Positions 35,852 through 43,636 of a DNA stretch of 64,000 bases are shown here, in pieces (the first letter of the stretch is position 1; every line of letters starts with the position of its first letter). Source of the DNA: Cytobacillus firmus (lineage in GTDB: Bacteria > Bacillota > Bacilli > Bacillales > Cytobacillaceae); contig NZ_JAMBOJ010000011.1 of assembly GCF_023715565.1 (NCBI RefSeq), positions 1 to 64,000 on the forward strand, written 5' to 3'. The translations under genes were made by a program, and so were the position numbers. The notes under the pieces were generated by a model. The model saw only the letters and a list, made by a program, of their open reading frames with translations. It was not told the origin of the DNA and ran no database searches.

Positions 35852-37429
35852 TCAATCAATTAATCCCTCTTCTTTCAGGAAATCAACCGCCACATCTTCA
35901 TATTGCTCTTTATCAATATCAACTCTTGCATTAAGCTCCTGCATTTTTTCATTATCAATTTTACCAACAAGCATCTTCAATGCTTCTTCAATTTCAGGAT
36001 GTTCTTTCAGTGTATCAGCCCTAATAATAGGGGTTGCATAATACGGAGGGAAGAATTCCTTATCATCCTCAAGGACCTGCAGATTGAATGCCGGGATGCG
36101 GCCATCAGTTGAAAAGGCGTCAATGACATCCACTTCGCCATTCTTGATGGCACTGTACATAATACCGGAGTCCATGGCCTGTGTTCCGCCAAATTCAAAT
36201 CCGTAGGTATCTGCAAGGCCGGGATATCCATCTGGACGCTCCAGGAATTCCGGCTCCGAGCCTAGAGTCAGCTCTGATGATTTCTTGCCTAAATCTGAAA
36301 TTGTTTTAACACCCCAGTTTTCAGCGTCTTCTTTTCTTATAGTCAGTGTATAGGTGTTATTAAAGCCAAATGGTTCAAGCCAGACCATATCATATTCTTC
36401 CTTAAAGCGCTCTTTTACAAGTTCATACACTTTATCAGGATCACTGATCATTTCTTCTTTTAAAATACTCAGCAAGGCTGTCCCCGTGTATTCCATATAC
36501 AAATCATAATTTCCGCTATTAACACCTTCAAATGCAGGTGCGGTACCACCCAGGAAGGATTCATATTTCACATTTAAATCTGTGTGTTCTTCTATCAGAT
36601 GGCCCATTATATACACCATGATTTCCTGCTCTGTGAAGTTTTTGCCGGTAATGGTGATTGTATCCTTGCCGCCGGCTGTTTCGCCGAGCTGGGCAGCAAA
36701 GGCGGAAAGAGGAAGGATTAATATTAATGCAGTTACCACCCATTTTCTCCAGCGGCTCAAAGTTGGGTTAGTTTTCTGCCCTTGTTTAAGTCCCTGCGGA
36801 GTCACATCTGTCTCCAGCAGCTTCAGTAAATAGTCAAAAATAATCGCTAATAGAGCAGAGGGAATTGCACCTGCCAGAATTAGGCCCGTATTATAAGTCT
36901 GAAGCCCGCGGAAAATCAGATCTCCCAGACCGCCAGCCCCAATAAGGCCTGCAATTGTCGCTACACCGATAATTAATACAGTCGCCGTACGAATCCCGCC
37001 CATGATCACACTCAGGGACAGCGGAAGCTCCACCATCCAAAGGACCTGGCGATTCGTCATTCCCATTCCGACTCCGGCGTTGATAGCAGACTTTTCAACA
37101 CCAGTAATGCCTAAATATGTATTCCGGAGAATGGGCAATAAGCCATATACGGTTAATGCAATAATGGCAGGAGCTTGTCCTGTTCCGATGAATGGGACTA
37201 AAAATACCAGAAGTGCGAGACTTGGAATCGTCTGAAAAACTCCTGCAATCCCAATAATTGAATCGGCAATTTTCCGATGCCTGGTTAAATAAATGCCCAA
37301 AGGAACAGATATTAAAATGGCAATGGCGATCGAAATAAGCGAAAGATACATATGTTCTAAAATTAAGTTCCATATTGTAGGCCAGCGGTTTACAAAAACG
37401 TCAGCCGTGCTGCTGATTAAATTAAGAAT
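35852..37429 (-). CDS. opuFB: Osmolyte ABC transporter permease/binding-protein fusion (OpuFB-like)
   Basis: A fusion of a glycine betaine/choline-type permease with a substrate-binding protein. The N-terminal part (about 1-230) has five or six membrane helices, and the permease loop in VGMGMTNRQVLWMVELPLS. The C-terminal part (from about TITGKNFTEQEIMVYIMGHL) is an OpuAC/ProX-like binding domain displayed outside. The first ATG in frame is at 37351, but it has no ribosome site and cuts off conserved N-terminal sequence. GGGGGT seven bases upstream of ATT at 37429 points to ATT as the start (LNLISSTADVFVNRWPTIW follows); an in-frame TAG stands just before it. It is the second gene of the opuF operon. 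Confidence 0.82.
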   Translation of the reverse strand: MLNLISSTADVFVNRWPTIWNLILEHMYLSLISIAIAILISVPLGIYLTRHRKIADSIIGIAGVFQTIPSLALLVFLVPFIGTGQAPAIIALTVYGLLPILRNTYLGITGVEKSAINAGVGMGMTNRQVLWMVELPLSLSVIMGGIRTATVLIIGVATIAGLIGAGGLGDLIFRGLQTYNTGLILAGAIPSALLAIIFDYLLKLLETDVTPQGLKQGQKTNPTLSRWRKWVVTALILILPLSAFAAQLGETAGGKDTITITGKNFTEQEIMVYIMGHLIEEHTDLNVKYESFLGGTAPAFEGVNSGNYDLYMEYTGTALLSILKEEMISDPDKVYELVKERFKEEYDMVWLEPFGFNNTYTLTIRKEDAENWGVKTISDLGKKSSELTLGSEPEFLERPDGYPGLADTYGFEFGGTQAMDSGIMYSAIKNGEVDVIDAFSTDGRIPAFNLQVLEDDKEFFPPYYATPIIRADTLKEHPEIEEALKMLVGKIDNEKMQELNARVDIDKEQYEDVAVDFLKEEGLID

Positions 37430-37450
37430 CGTCTACACCCCCTATCCTGT

Positions 37451-38572
37451 TTATTCGACGATCTCGTCGACCATATATTCTACAAGACTCGATCGGGTCA
37501 CAATGCCCAAAAGTTTTCTATGTTCATCCAAAACCGGAACAAAACCGTAAACAGATTCGTTCACAAGCTGAAAGGCTTTTTCCGCCGGATCATGTTGCTG
37601 AAGTGTCACGACGCTTGAATCCATAATATCTTTAAGCCTCAACTCTTCATCTTTGTAATTTCTCTGGACGTCCCATACGGTGGCAATTCCCTGAAAAATA
37701 TTTTGATTATCCACAACCACGAGACTGTTAACCCGTTTGCTGCGAATCATCTTCAGGGATTCAGCCAGCCTGCGGTTTTCAAATGCTGTGACAGCCTGAA
37801 CCATTAATTTGTTCAGTTTAGGGAATGAGATGCTGTCATTTTCCTGAAGACGGTCTTCTCCAATAAAGCTTCGGACAAACTCATTAGCCGGCCTGCGGAT
37901 GATGTTTTCCGGCGTATCCAGCTGCACCACCTCCCCATCTTTCATAATACAGATACGGTCCGCGATTTTAAGTGCCTCATCCATGTCATGGGTGACGAAT
38001 ACAATCGTTTTCTGGATATCCCGCTGAAGACGGACTAACTCATCCTGCAGCTGCTCCCGGCTGATTGGATCCAATGCACTGAACGGTTCATCCATTAAGA
38101 TGATCTTTGGCTCAGCTGCCAGTGCACGGATCACACCGATCCTCTGCTGCTGCCCACCGCTCAGTTCTGAAGGGTAACGTTCGCCAAACACCTCCGGATC
38201 CAGTCCTACCATATTCATCAGCTCGTCCACTTTATCTATGTATTTTTCCTTCTTCCATTTCATCAACCTTGGAACAAGCGATACATTTTCTTTAATCGTC
38301 ATATGCGGAAGCAGTCCTATCTGCTGGATCACATAGCCGATCGTCCGGCGAAGCTTGACTGGATCTTCTTTTGAAATATCTTTTCCTTCAATGGTAATTG
38401 TCCCTTTTGTCGGTTCAATCAGACGGTTGATCATCCTCATGGTTGTGGTTTTTCCAGATCCGCTTGGTCCAATCAGAACCAGCAGTTCACCTTCCTCCAC
38501 TTTAAAGGTAATATCCTTTAGAGCATGGAATCCATCCTGAAAGACTTTGTTTACTTCTTTAAACTCAATCAA
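37451..38572 (-). CDS. opuFA: Osmolyte ABC transporter ATPase with CBS domains (OpuFA-like)
   Basis: A 373-residue ATP-binding subunit. It has Walker A in GPSGSGKTTTMRMINRLIEP, the signature YPSELSGGQQQRIGVIRALA, Walker B in IILMDEPFSALDP and the switch His in VFVTHDMDEALKIAD. Two C-terminal CBS domains (about 250-370) probably gate transport by ionic strength or nucleotide, as in OpuA/OpuC. The start is TTG at 38572 behind GGAGGTG. Together with the fused permease/binding protein it forms a two-gene transporter for glycine betaine-like compatible solutes. Confidence 0.93.
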   Translation of the reverse strand: MIEFKEVNKVFQDGFHALKDITFKVEEGELLVLIGPSGSGKTTTMRMINRLIEPTKGTITIEGKDISKEDPVKLRRTIGYVIQQIGLLPHMTIKENVSLVPRLMKWKKEKYIDKVDELMNMVGLDPEVFGERYPSELSGGQQQRIGVIRALAAEPKIILMDEPFSALDPISREQLQDELVRLQRDIQKTIVFVTHDMDEALKIADRICIMKDGEVVQLDTPENIIRRPANEFVRSFIGEDRLQENDSISFPKLNKLMVQAVTAFENRRLAESLKMIRSKRVNSLVVVDNQNIFQGIATVWDVQRNYKDEELRLKDIMDSSVVTLQQHDPAEKAFQLVNESVYGFVPVLDEHRKLLGIVTRSSLVEYMVDEIVE

Positions 38573-38637
38573 CTTTTCAGCACCTCCTATACAAAAATGT
38601 TAAATTATGGAACATCCTATCCGCAGATGCGTGTTTC

Positions 38638-38666
38638 AGGATAACATAAGCAGTCTGATCATGCAA
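38638..38666 (-). promoter_or_regulatory. Promoter of the opuF operon
   Basis: Minus strand TTGCAT (38666-38661), a 17-base spacer ending TGT, then TATCCT (38643-38638). The TGn before the -10 makes an extended -10 element. It lies about 65 bases upstream of opuFA. Confidence 0.6.
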
Positions 38667-38797
38667 AAACAGATAAATTAGTTATCCCACCATAATTCCA
38701 TAATATTCATATTTAACCTTTATCTTCTTTAATTAAACCAAAAAGGTTCTCCATCTGAACAACCTGATGAAAAACCCTTTCTAAATCTCATATTTCA

Positions 38798-39430
38798 TTA
38801 ATGTGCATCATCCTCATTTTCAGCTTCCTGAGCCCATGAAGGTTCCCGGCCATCCTGATGTTCATTATAAACCTCTGTCGCCTCTCTTTCTTTCATGAAG
38901 GTCTTCATATCGTGAATATCGTTATGATCCCCAATAATATTTCCAAACCCCTGATTATGTTTCTTATGGCTCCTGAAATCAGTAGGAAAGTTGTTGCCGA
39001 AATTGACCGCGGAGGCGTCTTCAATAGTGCCGATATGAATATCTCCAATCTTAAACTCAGAATCGAAGGGTGAAATCTTCTTCGCTTTTGCCGGCTTCTC
39101 TTCGTTAGTACGATAGGGAATCTGTTTTCCATTAATTTTTATGATTATATCCTCATTACCCGCTTTCCTCTGATTCTGCCCCATGGCAGTCTCTTCAGGA
39201 GAATGAAGATCACCAGTCTGAAAGGTATTCCCAATGTTTAAGGCACCGCTTAGTTCTTTAATATCCACTTTATCCAACTTATAGATTAGCTTATCTAAAT
39301 TTAAGGTCTGTATATTTTTGATATCAAGGTGCACATTTTTATTGTCTTCCGTGATGATTTTTTCCAGCCGGGCCATTCGCATTTCTATATCCTGGAGCAA
39401 TTTTAAAAGTGTATCTTCGTTTAGGTTCAT
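38798..39430 (-). CDS. Motif-family protein (largest member), possibly spore associated
   Basis: A hypothetical protein of about 210 residues. The N-terminus is a coiled coil (DTLLKLLQDIEMRMARLEKI). A GALNIGNTFQTGDLHS segment resembles GerP-type repeats. The C-terminal third contains AVNFGNNFPTDFRSHKKHNQ followed by GFGNIIGDHNDI, the same motif as in four small neighbouring proteins. The tail is acidic. ATG at 39430 is preferred to 39439 on ribosome-site spacing. The function is unknown; similarity in style to GerPA/PB/PF spore germination proteins and the coat-like neighbour suggest a spore role. Confidence 0.6.
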   Translation of the reverse strand: MNLNEDTLLKLLQDIEMRMARLEKIITEDNKNVHLDIKNIQTLNLDKLIYKLDKVDIKELSGALNIGNTFQTGDLHSPEETAMGQNQRKAGNEDIIIKINGKQIPYRTNEEKPAKAKKISPFDSEFKIGDIHIGTIEDASAVNFGNNFPTDFRSHKKHNQGFGNIIGDHNDIHDMKTFMKEREATEVYNEHQDGREPSWAQEAENEDDAH

Positions 39431-39513
39431 GCCTTTCATCCTTTATCTAAATTGGCACTCTCTATGATCAGTTGCATATTATATTGTTATTTCATACATG
39501 CTGGAGGAAAAAA

Positions 39514-39747
39514 ATGAGGAGAAAACCCAAATCTCCTAAGATTATCTTCAATAATCTTAATGTAGATCTGTTGGAAAACAACTCAGGCATTTTTATGGGA
39601 AAGAACCGGCAGTTTTATTGGAGTTCTGCTGGTAAAACTCATTCGGGCTTTGGAGCAATATATGGACAAGAAAATGAAATTTCCCATAACACCCATTTTG
39701 TCCTGAAAGAAACAGCGGAAAATCAGAAGGAGGGGAAAGAGATCTAA
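39514..39747 (+). CDS. Small motif-family protein, plus strand member
   Basis: A 77-residue protein starting MRRKPKSPKIIFNNLNVDLL, with GGAGG seven bases before the ATG. It carries the family motif NNSGIFMGKNRQFYWSSAGK followed by SGFGAIYGQENEI. It is the only member on the plus strand, divergent from the 210-residue member and convergent with the next small one, whose stop overlaps its own by three bases. Function unknown. Confidence 0.6.
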   Translation: MRRKPKSPKIIFNNLNVDLLENNSGIFMGKNRQFYWSSAGKTHSGFGAIYGQENEISHNTHFVLKETAENQKEGKEI

Positions 39748-39932
39748 GATTCTTTTTTTGATGCCGCTGTAATATTATTAGTTATCCTACTGCGGCTTCC
39801 CTTTATATTTCCAAACCCGTCCGATTTTCTTGCCTTACTGCGCCATTTATATTGAATATTGTCCCCGTAAAAAATACCGGAGCTATTATGAACAGCCTTT
39901 ACTTTAATAGAGTTATACTGGATTTTAGCCAT
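39744..39932 (-). CDS. Small motif-family protein, 62 residues
   Basis: A basic 62-residue protein with GGGGGG before the ATG. The motif NSSGIFYGDNIQYKWRSKAR is followed by DGFGNIKGSRSRI, aligning with its neighbours residue for residue. It consists of a short N-terminal beta-like segment (MAKIQYNSIKVKAV) plus the motif and little else, suggesting the motif is the functional unit. Function unknown. Confidence 0.6.
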   Translation of the reverse strand: MAKIQYNSIKVKAVHNSSGIFYGDNIQYKWRSKARKSDGFGNIKGSRSRITNNITAASKKES

Positions 39933-40122
39933 CTAGAGCCCCCCTATCCTTATTGCCATTATTACTATGAGTATTGATCAATTTAGAGAAGTATGCCCTT
40001 TAATTCCCAAGGATTGTTGGCATGCTTCTCAGCGCCTACTGCTTCGTTATTTCTCTTTCGCTTTATAAGTATGAGTAAACGCAAAATAAACCACCTTGGA
40101 GAAGATGGCCGCATGTTCGTCG

Positions 40123-40374
40123 TTAACTTTGTGTAACAGACTGATTATTACTCTGTTGACGCTGTGAAAAGTCCGCATCAATCCAGTCATTATCGTTAAT
40201 AATGTTTACAATATTGGCAGCCATGTTTTGATAACCTGCGATTTTACCTAAACCGTAGTTATTTTTCCTGTTCACCTGCCAATTTGTCTGATTGTTCTCT
40301 CCAGTAAAGATGCCTGAATTCGAAGACATCGTAGTGATATTGATATTGCTGAATTGTATATCGATGCATTTCAT
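40123..40374 (-). CDS. Small motif-family protein, 83 residues
   Basis: An 83-residue protein starting MKCIDIQFSNINITTMSSNS and continuing GIFTGENNQTNWQVNRKNNY then GLGKIAGYQN. The tail NIINDNDWIDADF is shared in part with the upstream 80-residue member (NIINDPDGIDN). These two form the closest pair in the group. No membrane or signal sequence. Function unknown, perhaps spore related. Confidence 0.6.
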   Translation of the reverse strand: MKCIDIQFSNINITTMSSNSGIFTGENNQTNWQVNRKNNYGLGKIAGYQNMAANIVNIINDNDWIDADFSQRQQSNNQSVTQS

Positions 40375-40394
40375 TTATATATACACTTCTTTTC

Positions 40395-40637
40395 CTATAT
40401 TTGCGAAGTTGGCTGCGGGTTGATATTTTCAGGCTGCGTAATAGGGTTATCAATCCCATCAGGATCATTAATAATATTGGTACAGCCCAGCACAAGCGAA
40501 TTCACAAAATTCCCATTGCCGGAATTAAATTTCCCCTGGGCATTCCAGTCAGGCTGGCTGTTTTGGCCAGAACCAATTATGGAATTCGAGGACATGCTCA
40601 GCACATTAATCTGATTAAACACGACAGAAACAGGCAA
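40395..40637 (-). CDS. Small motif-family protein, 80 residues
   Basis: The start is taken as TTG 40637, because GGAGG lies seven bases upstream and itself overlaps a possible earlier ATG at 40652. The product begins PVSVVFNQINVLSMSSNS after the start and has the motif IIGSGQNSQPDWNAQGKFNS with GNGNF, then NIINDPDGIDNPITQPENI. It is homologous to the next gene downstream. Similar short proteins are found beside spore-coat genes in Bacillus, but no function is established. Confidence 0.6.
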   Translation of the reverse strand: MPVSVVFNQINVLSMSSNSIIGSGQNSQPDWNAQGKFNSGNGNFVNSLVLGCTNIINDPDGIDNPITQPENINPQPTSQI

Positions 40638-40757
40638 GAATATTTCCTCCATTCCTTGAAAGGTTTATGTTACTATATGCCCTTTTCTTTTCATTGTGAC
40701 TCCGGTGCTTTAAGGCTTAAAAAGGGAAGCGTTATAAAGAGCTCCCCCTGACAGCTA

Positions 40758-40961
40758 TTAATAAGGATATCCAAATCCCGGTCCACAGCAAGGCCGCTGG
40801 TAATAATAAGGCGGCGGTGGTGGCGGATACCCATAATATGGACGCGGATAGAATAAAGCAGTGCCCAATAAACCTCCTGCTAACCCGCCTAAAAAAGGCA
40901 GGCCAAAGAATCCAATAAACCGCTGATTCTGCGGCTGATAAGGGCCTCTGTAAGGGTACAT
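40758..40961 (-). CDS. Pro/Tyr/Gly-rich small protein, coat-like
   Basis: A 67-residue protein starting MYPYRGPYQPQNQRFIGFFG, with one Gly-rich hydrophobic stretch (LPFLGGLAGGLLGTALF) and a low-complexity tail (YYGYPPPPPPYYYQRPCC). Composition is that of spore-coat or spore-surface proteins. A second open frame overlaps it, but only this one has the biased composition and GGAGG nine bases before its ATG. It probably heads the group of small genes at 38.8-41 kb. Confidence 0.6.
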   Translation of the reverse strand: MYPYRGPYQPQNQRFIGFFGLPFLGGLAGGLLGTALFYPRPYYGYPPPPPPYYYQRPCCGPGFGYPY

Positions 40962-41082
40962 TCATTCATACCTCCATTTCCTCTGTATATGCCTACATTA
41001 TTGTATATGCGTGGAAATGGGTTTGGCTTGGGCAAATGCACTACATTTGGCGGGGGAATGTTGGGGGATATGTTAAATGAAA

Positions 41083-41113
41083 AACCTTGAAAGGCATTAA
41101 GCCATTCAAGGTT
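41083..41113 (-). terminator. Intrinsic terminator after the candidate immunity gene
   Basis: Minus strand AACCTTGAATGGC pairs with GCCTTTCAAGGTT (one mismatch) around TTAAT, then TTTCATTT. Confidence 0.82.
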
Positions 41114-41126
41114 CTAATGTTTTTCC

Positions 41127-41606
41127 TTATGATAGTCCCCAAACACTTAACTCATAAAAATATTCCGTTCGTTCAATGCACAAACCAAAATTAAAATCTT
41201 CTGCCACTAGAATAAAATCTCCATATCCAACTGAAAAATTTGTTAATTCAATAATTTCATTTAAATGACTAAATACTTCAGTAACATTAACCAACAATGC
41301 TTCTATTTCATTTTCTCTAAAAACTAATAGTCTTCCTTGTTTTGGTATTACTTCGATATTATCAACAGTATCTTTTAACAATTGTATTGATTTTTGAATA
41401 TGTTCTTTATAGTTTTCTCCTTGCAATTGAATCTTATATTCCTTTGTATTAAGTAGCGAAAACACATTCTTACAAAATAAATCATTATCTTCAATATCTA
41501 AAAAAGGTTCCTCTGTAAGATTCATGAAGTTTATTTCTTTTACCAAATTCCTTCTTCTACTTTGTCTTTTTAACAGCTTCATCTTTGTTTTTCTTTCGTC
41601 AGTCAA
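41127..41606 (-). CDS. Candidate immunity protein for the adjacent toxin fragment
   Basis: A 159-residue protein with no recognised family, basic at the N-terminus and acidic/hydrophobic afterwards (ends RTEYFYELSVWGLS). The start is TTG 41606, with AAGGTG six bases upstream, one base after the toxin gene's stop, so translation is coupled. Such tight placement after a polymorphic-toxin C-terminus is typical of immunity genes. The frame extends upstream into the toxin gene, but that part is out of frame with toxin coding and is not needed. Confidence 0.6.
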   Translation of the reverse strand: MTDERKTKMKLLKRQSRRRNLVKEINFMNLTEEPFLDIEDNDLFCKNVFSLLNTKEYKIQLQGENYKEHIQKSIQLLKDTVDNIEVIPKQGRLLVFRENEIEALLVNVTEVFSHLNEIIELTNFSVGYGDFILVAEDFNFGLCIERTEYFYELSVWGLS

Positions 41607-41607
41607 A

Positions 41608-42564
41608 TTAATCACCTTTCCATGGTCGACCTTTCTTTTTATAACCAACAAAATCTTCCGGGGAATGTCCAGGGTACTGATTATATCTTCCTTTTTCCAA
41701 TGGGCTTCCCTTCAAATCGTCAGCACCATGAAAGTGTGGCCCTCTCCCGAATTTATCCTCTCGGTGCTCTATGATATATTTTTTCTTACCATCTACTTCA
41801 AATTCATATACTCTTCTATTTTCAGTTGTTCCATCATAAACATCGATAGGTTTCTTGTGCTGAATAGAGTTAGGTATTCCCGCCCTTCTCTTTGCATCCC
41901 TAAATCCTCCATTTTTTGTTAATACCCTATCTATATCATCCGTACCCTTACCAGCCTTCTTCCCCGGCAAGACCACATTGCCCTTTTCCTCTTTCAATAT
42001 CCTGACAAGCGCATCAAAGTCGGCCTTATTGATGCTTTTCCGTATGATCTTAGTTCCTTGTTTCCGAACCACTGCCGCAAGCGACAGGTATTCAAGTATT
42101 TCAAGCGGGGTTCCGTCAGCTATGGAGTCCAGTTCACGCACTCCTCCCAAACGGTCTTCTGGAATGGAGTCGACAAACTTGTAGCCTGTTCCTTTTTCTC
42201 CATAGAATTCCCGCACAATCCGGCCGTCCTCGTATAGATGAAATTTTCCGCCCTGATTCTCGTTGCCGATGCCATACTCGTCTATGACATCAACAGTCAG
42301 GATTTCTCGGCCGCTTAGGGAGGCGAATTCCTCCGGGCTGATTTCGTTACTGTTCAGTTCTGCTAAAGCTTTCAAAGCTCTTAACTGATAGTGGATGGTC
42401 TTTCTTTCGTAGGTATTCTGCCAGACAGCCCAAATGGAATAAGCGCCTGGCGGCAGAATCTGGCCTAGTGCAGTTAGGCCGAGTTCTTTAAAGAATTCCG
42501 GAGAGTGTATGGAATTTCCTGCTTTATGCCTGATGCCTTCTAAAAGCTCTCCATGGATTGGGCT
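41608..42564 (-). pseudogene. 5'-truncated LXG-type toxin with nuclease-like C-terminus
   Basis: The frame is open from a TAATAA at 42565-42570 to its stop at 41608, but there is no proper start or LXG domain. The first visible residues (SPIHGELLEGIRHKAGNS, then SPEFFKELGLTALGQILPPG) look like the middle of a toxin. The C-terminus carries RRAGIPNSIQHKKPIDVYDG, YIIEHREDKFGRGPHFHGAD and GRYNQYPGHSPEDF, a pattern like HNH/endonuclease VII-type polymorphic-toxin nucleases. An internal TTG at 42375 could start a 255-residue product. It is followed by a coupled candidate immunity gene. It is best read as the remnant 3' part of an LXG effector gene, kept with its immunity gene. Confidence 0.65.
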
Positions 42565-42741
42565 TTATTACGAATAGGATTTTTTTACACCTTTGTATAA
42601 AACAGCAACAAATACCCATCGACAGAAAGTTTAAAATAAGAAAATCACCATTATTACATTATTTCCCTGTGATATAGTAAAATAGATTCTTTCTACCCGA
42701 TTTATTAATATGAAATTGGCAGGATATAGAGGTGAATATTC

Positions 42742-43101
42742 ATGGCTTTAGGATATTACTACAGTTTATTGGCGAAGAAACAAAATGATTTGCAGAGACT
42801 GCTGGCCAGTGAGGGAGAACTCCAAGGAAAACAGCAGGAGTTTAACCACTATCGGCATACCGTCACAAAGCCGGGTCTTTCCCCTTTTACCTGGCAGGGA
42901 AAGCTGGCAGATGAATTTGAGGATATCCGGTTTGAACAAATGCTTACGAGTTACACTGACATTGAGTCAAATCATTTTCATGATGTGTTTTCAGCCATAA
43001 GCCGGAAGCTGCAGCAGATTCAGCAGGAAATCGATTCTATCAAACAAACAATCGCTTCCCTCGAAGCACAGCTTGCAGCAGAGAGGTCAAATATAAAATG
43101 A
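42742..43101 (+). CDS. Orphan DUF5082 / YwqH-type LXG partner
   Basis: A 119-residue helical protein (MALGYYYSLLAKKQNDLQRL) with a central FTWQGKLADEFED turn, of the same type as the T7SS-linked gene at 22.5 kb. GAGGTG precedes the ATG. It is followed by a DUF5344-type gene, but no LXG gene follows. The toxin fragment at 41.6-42.6 kb faces the opposite way, which implies a rearrangement or loss of the LXG gene. Confidence 0.75.
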   Translation: MALGYYYSLLAKKQNDLQRLLASEGELQGKQQEFNHYRHTVTKPGLSPFTWQGKLADEFEDIRFEQMLTSYTDIESNHFHDVFSAISRKLQQIQQEIDSIKQTIASLEAQLAAERSNIK

Positions 43102-43114
43102 GGAGGTATTGAGA

Positions 43115-43402
43115 ATGAATACTGAGATTAAGCTAAGGATAAGCGATATAGAACAGGCACTTTCTAAACTTCAGTCCTCCGCTAACGGGCTCCAGCCATC
43201 CCTTCCACCCACTATTGGGCAGAATAATGTCCTTGATTTCATCAATAAATTGAACGCTTTAAATAACCAGCTTCAACAAGTTACAGAAGCCTATAAATCT
43301 CTATTGCTCCAAAATGAAGAAGCAACACGGCAATCAGTACAATTCTTAGATGAATCGGATCGGCTGCTATCCAGGGATATACATGGGGTGCAGAAAAAAT
43401 AA
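43115..43402 (+). CDS. Orphan DUF5344 / YwqI-type LXG partner
   Basis: A 95-residue helical protein starting MNTEIKLRISDIEQALSKLQ, similar in plan to the 89-residue partner at 22.2 kb (MTEIKLIQSEVENALNELKS). ATG 43115 has GGAGGT seven bases upstream. A terminator follows it directly, so the expected LXG effector gene is missing. Confidence 0.75.
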   Translation: MNTEIKLRISDIEQALSKLQSSANGLQPSLPPTIGQNNVLDFINKLNALNNQLQQVTEAYKSLLLQNEEATRQSVQFLDESDRLLSRDIHGVQKK

Positions 43403-43433
43403 TCCCATAGCAAACATTTCATAGAATATAAGT

Positions 43434-43475
43434 GGCTTCCCTAAGTTTTGTCCAGCTTATGGGGAGCCTCTTTTT
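43434..43475 (+). terminator. Intrinsic terminator after the orphan partner genes
   Basis: GGCTTCCC pairs with GGGGAGCC (43461-43468) with one mismatch, with additional AAG/CTT pairs inside, then CTCTTTTTAT. Confidence 0.75.
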
Positions 43476-43636
43476 ATACCCTCAATGCTGGCAGAATACG
43501 AGAATTTCACTGACACCTCCCCTCTTCTAAATCTCCCATTTTAAAAAAACAAAAATAAATAATAATTTATAGAGCGGATGTATTTTGTTATTCTAGTAGA
43601 TATGCATATTGGGCAGTTTAGGAGTGGATTTTAACC

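Noticed and set aside
40732..40965. 77-residue frame overlapping the coat-like gene
   Set aside because: Ordinary composition; the other frame has the strong Pro/Tyr/Gly bias and a better spaced GGAGG.
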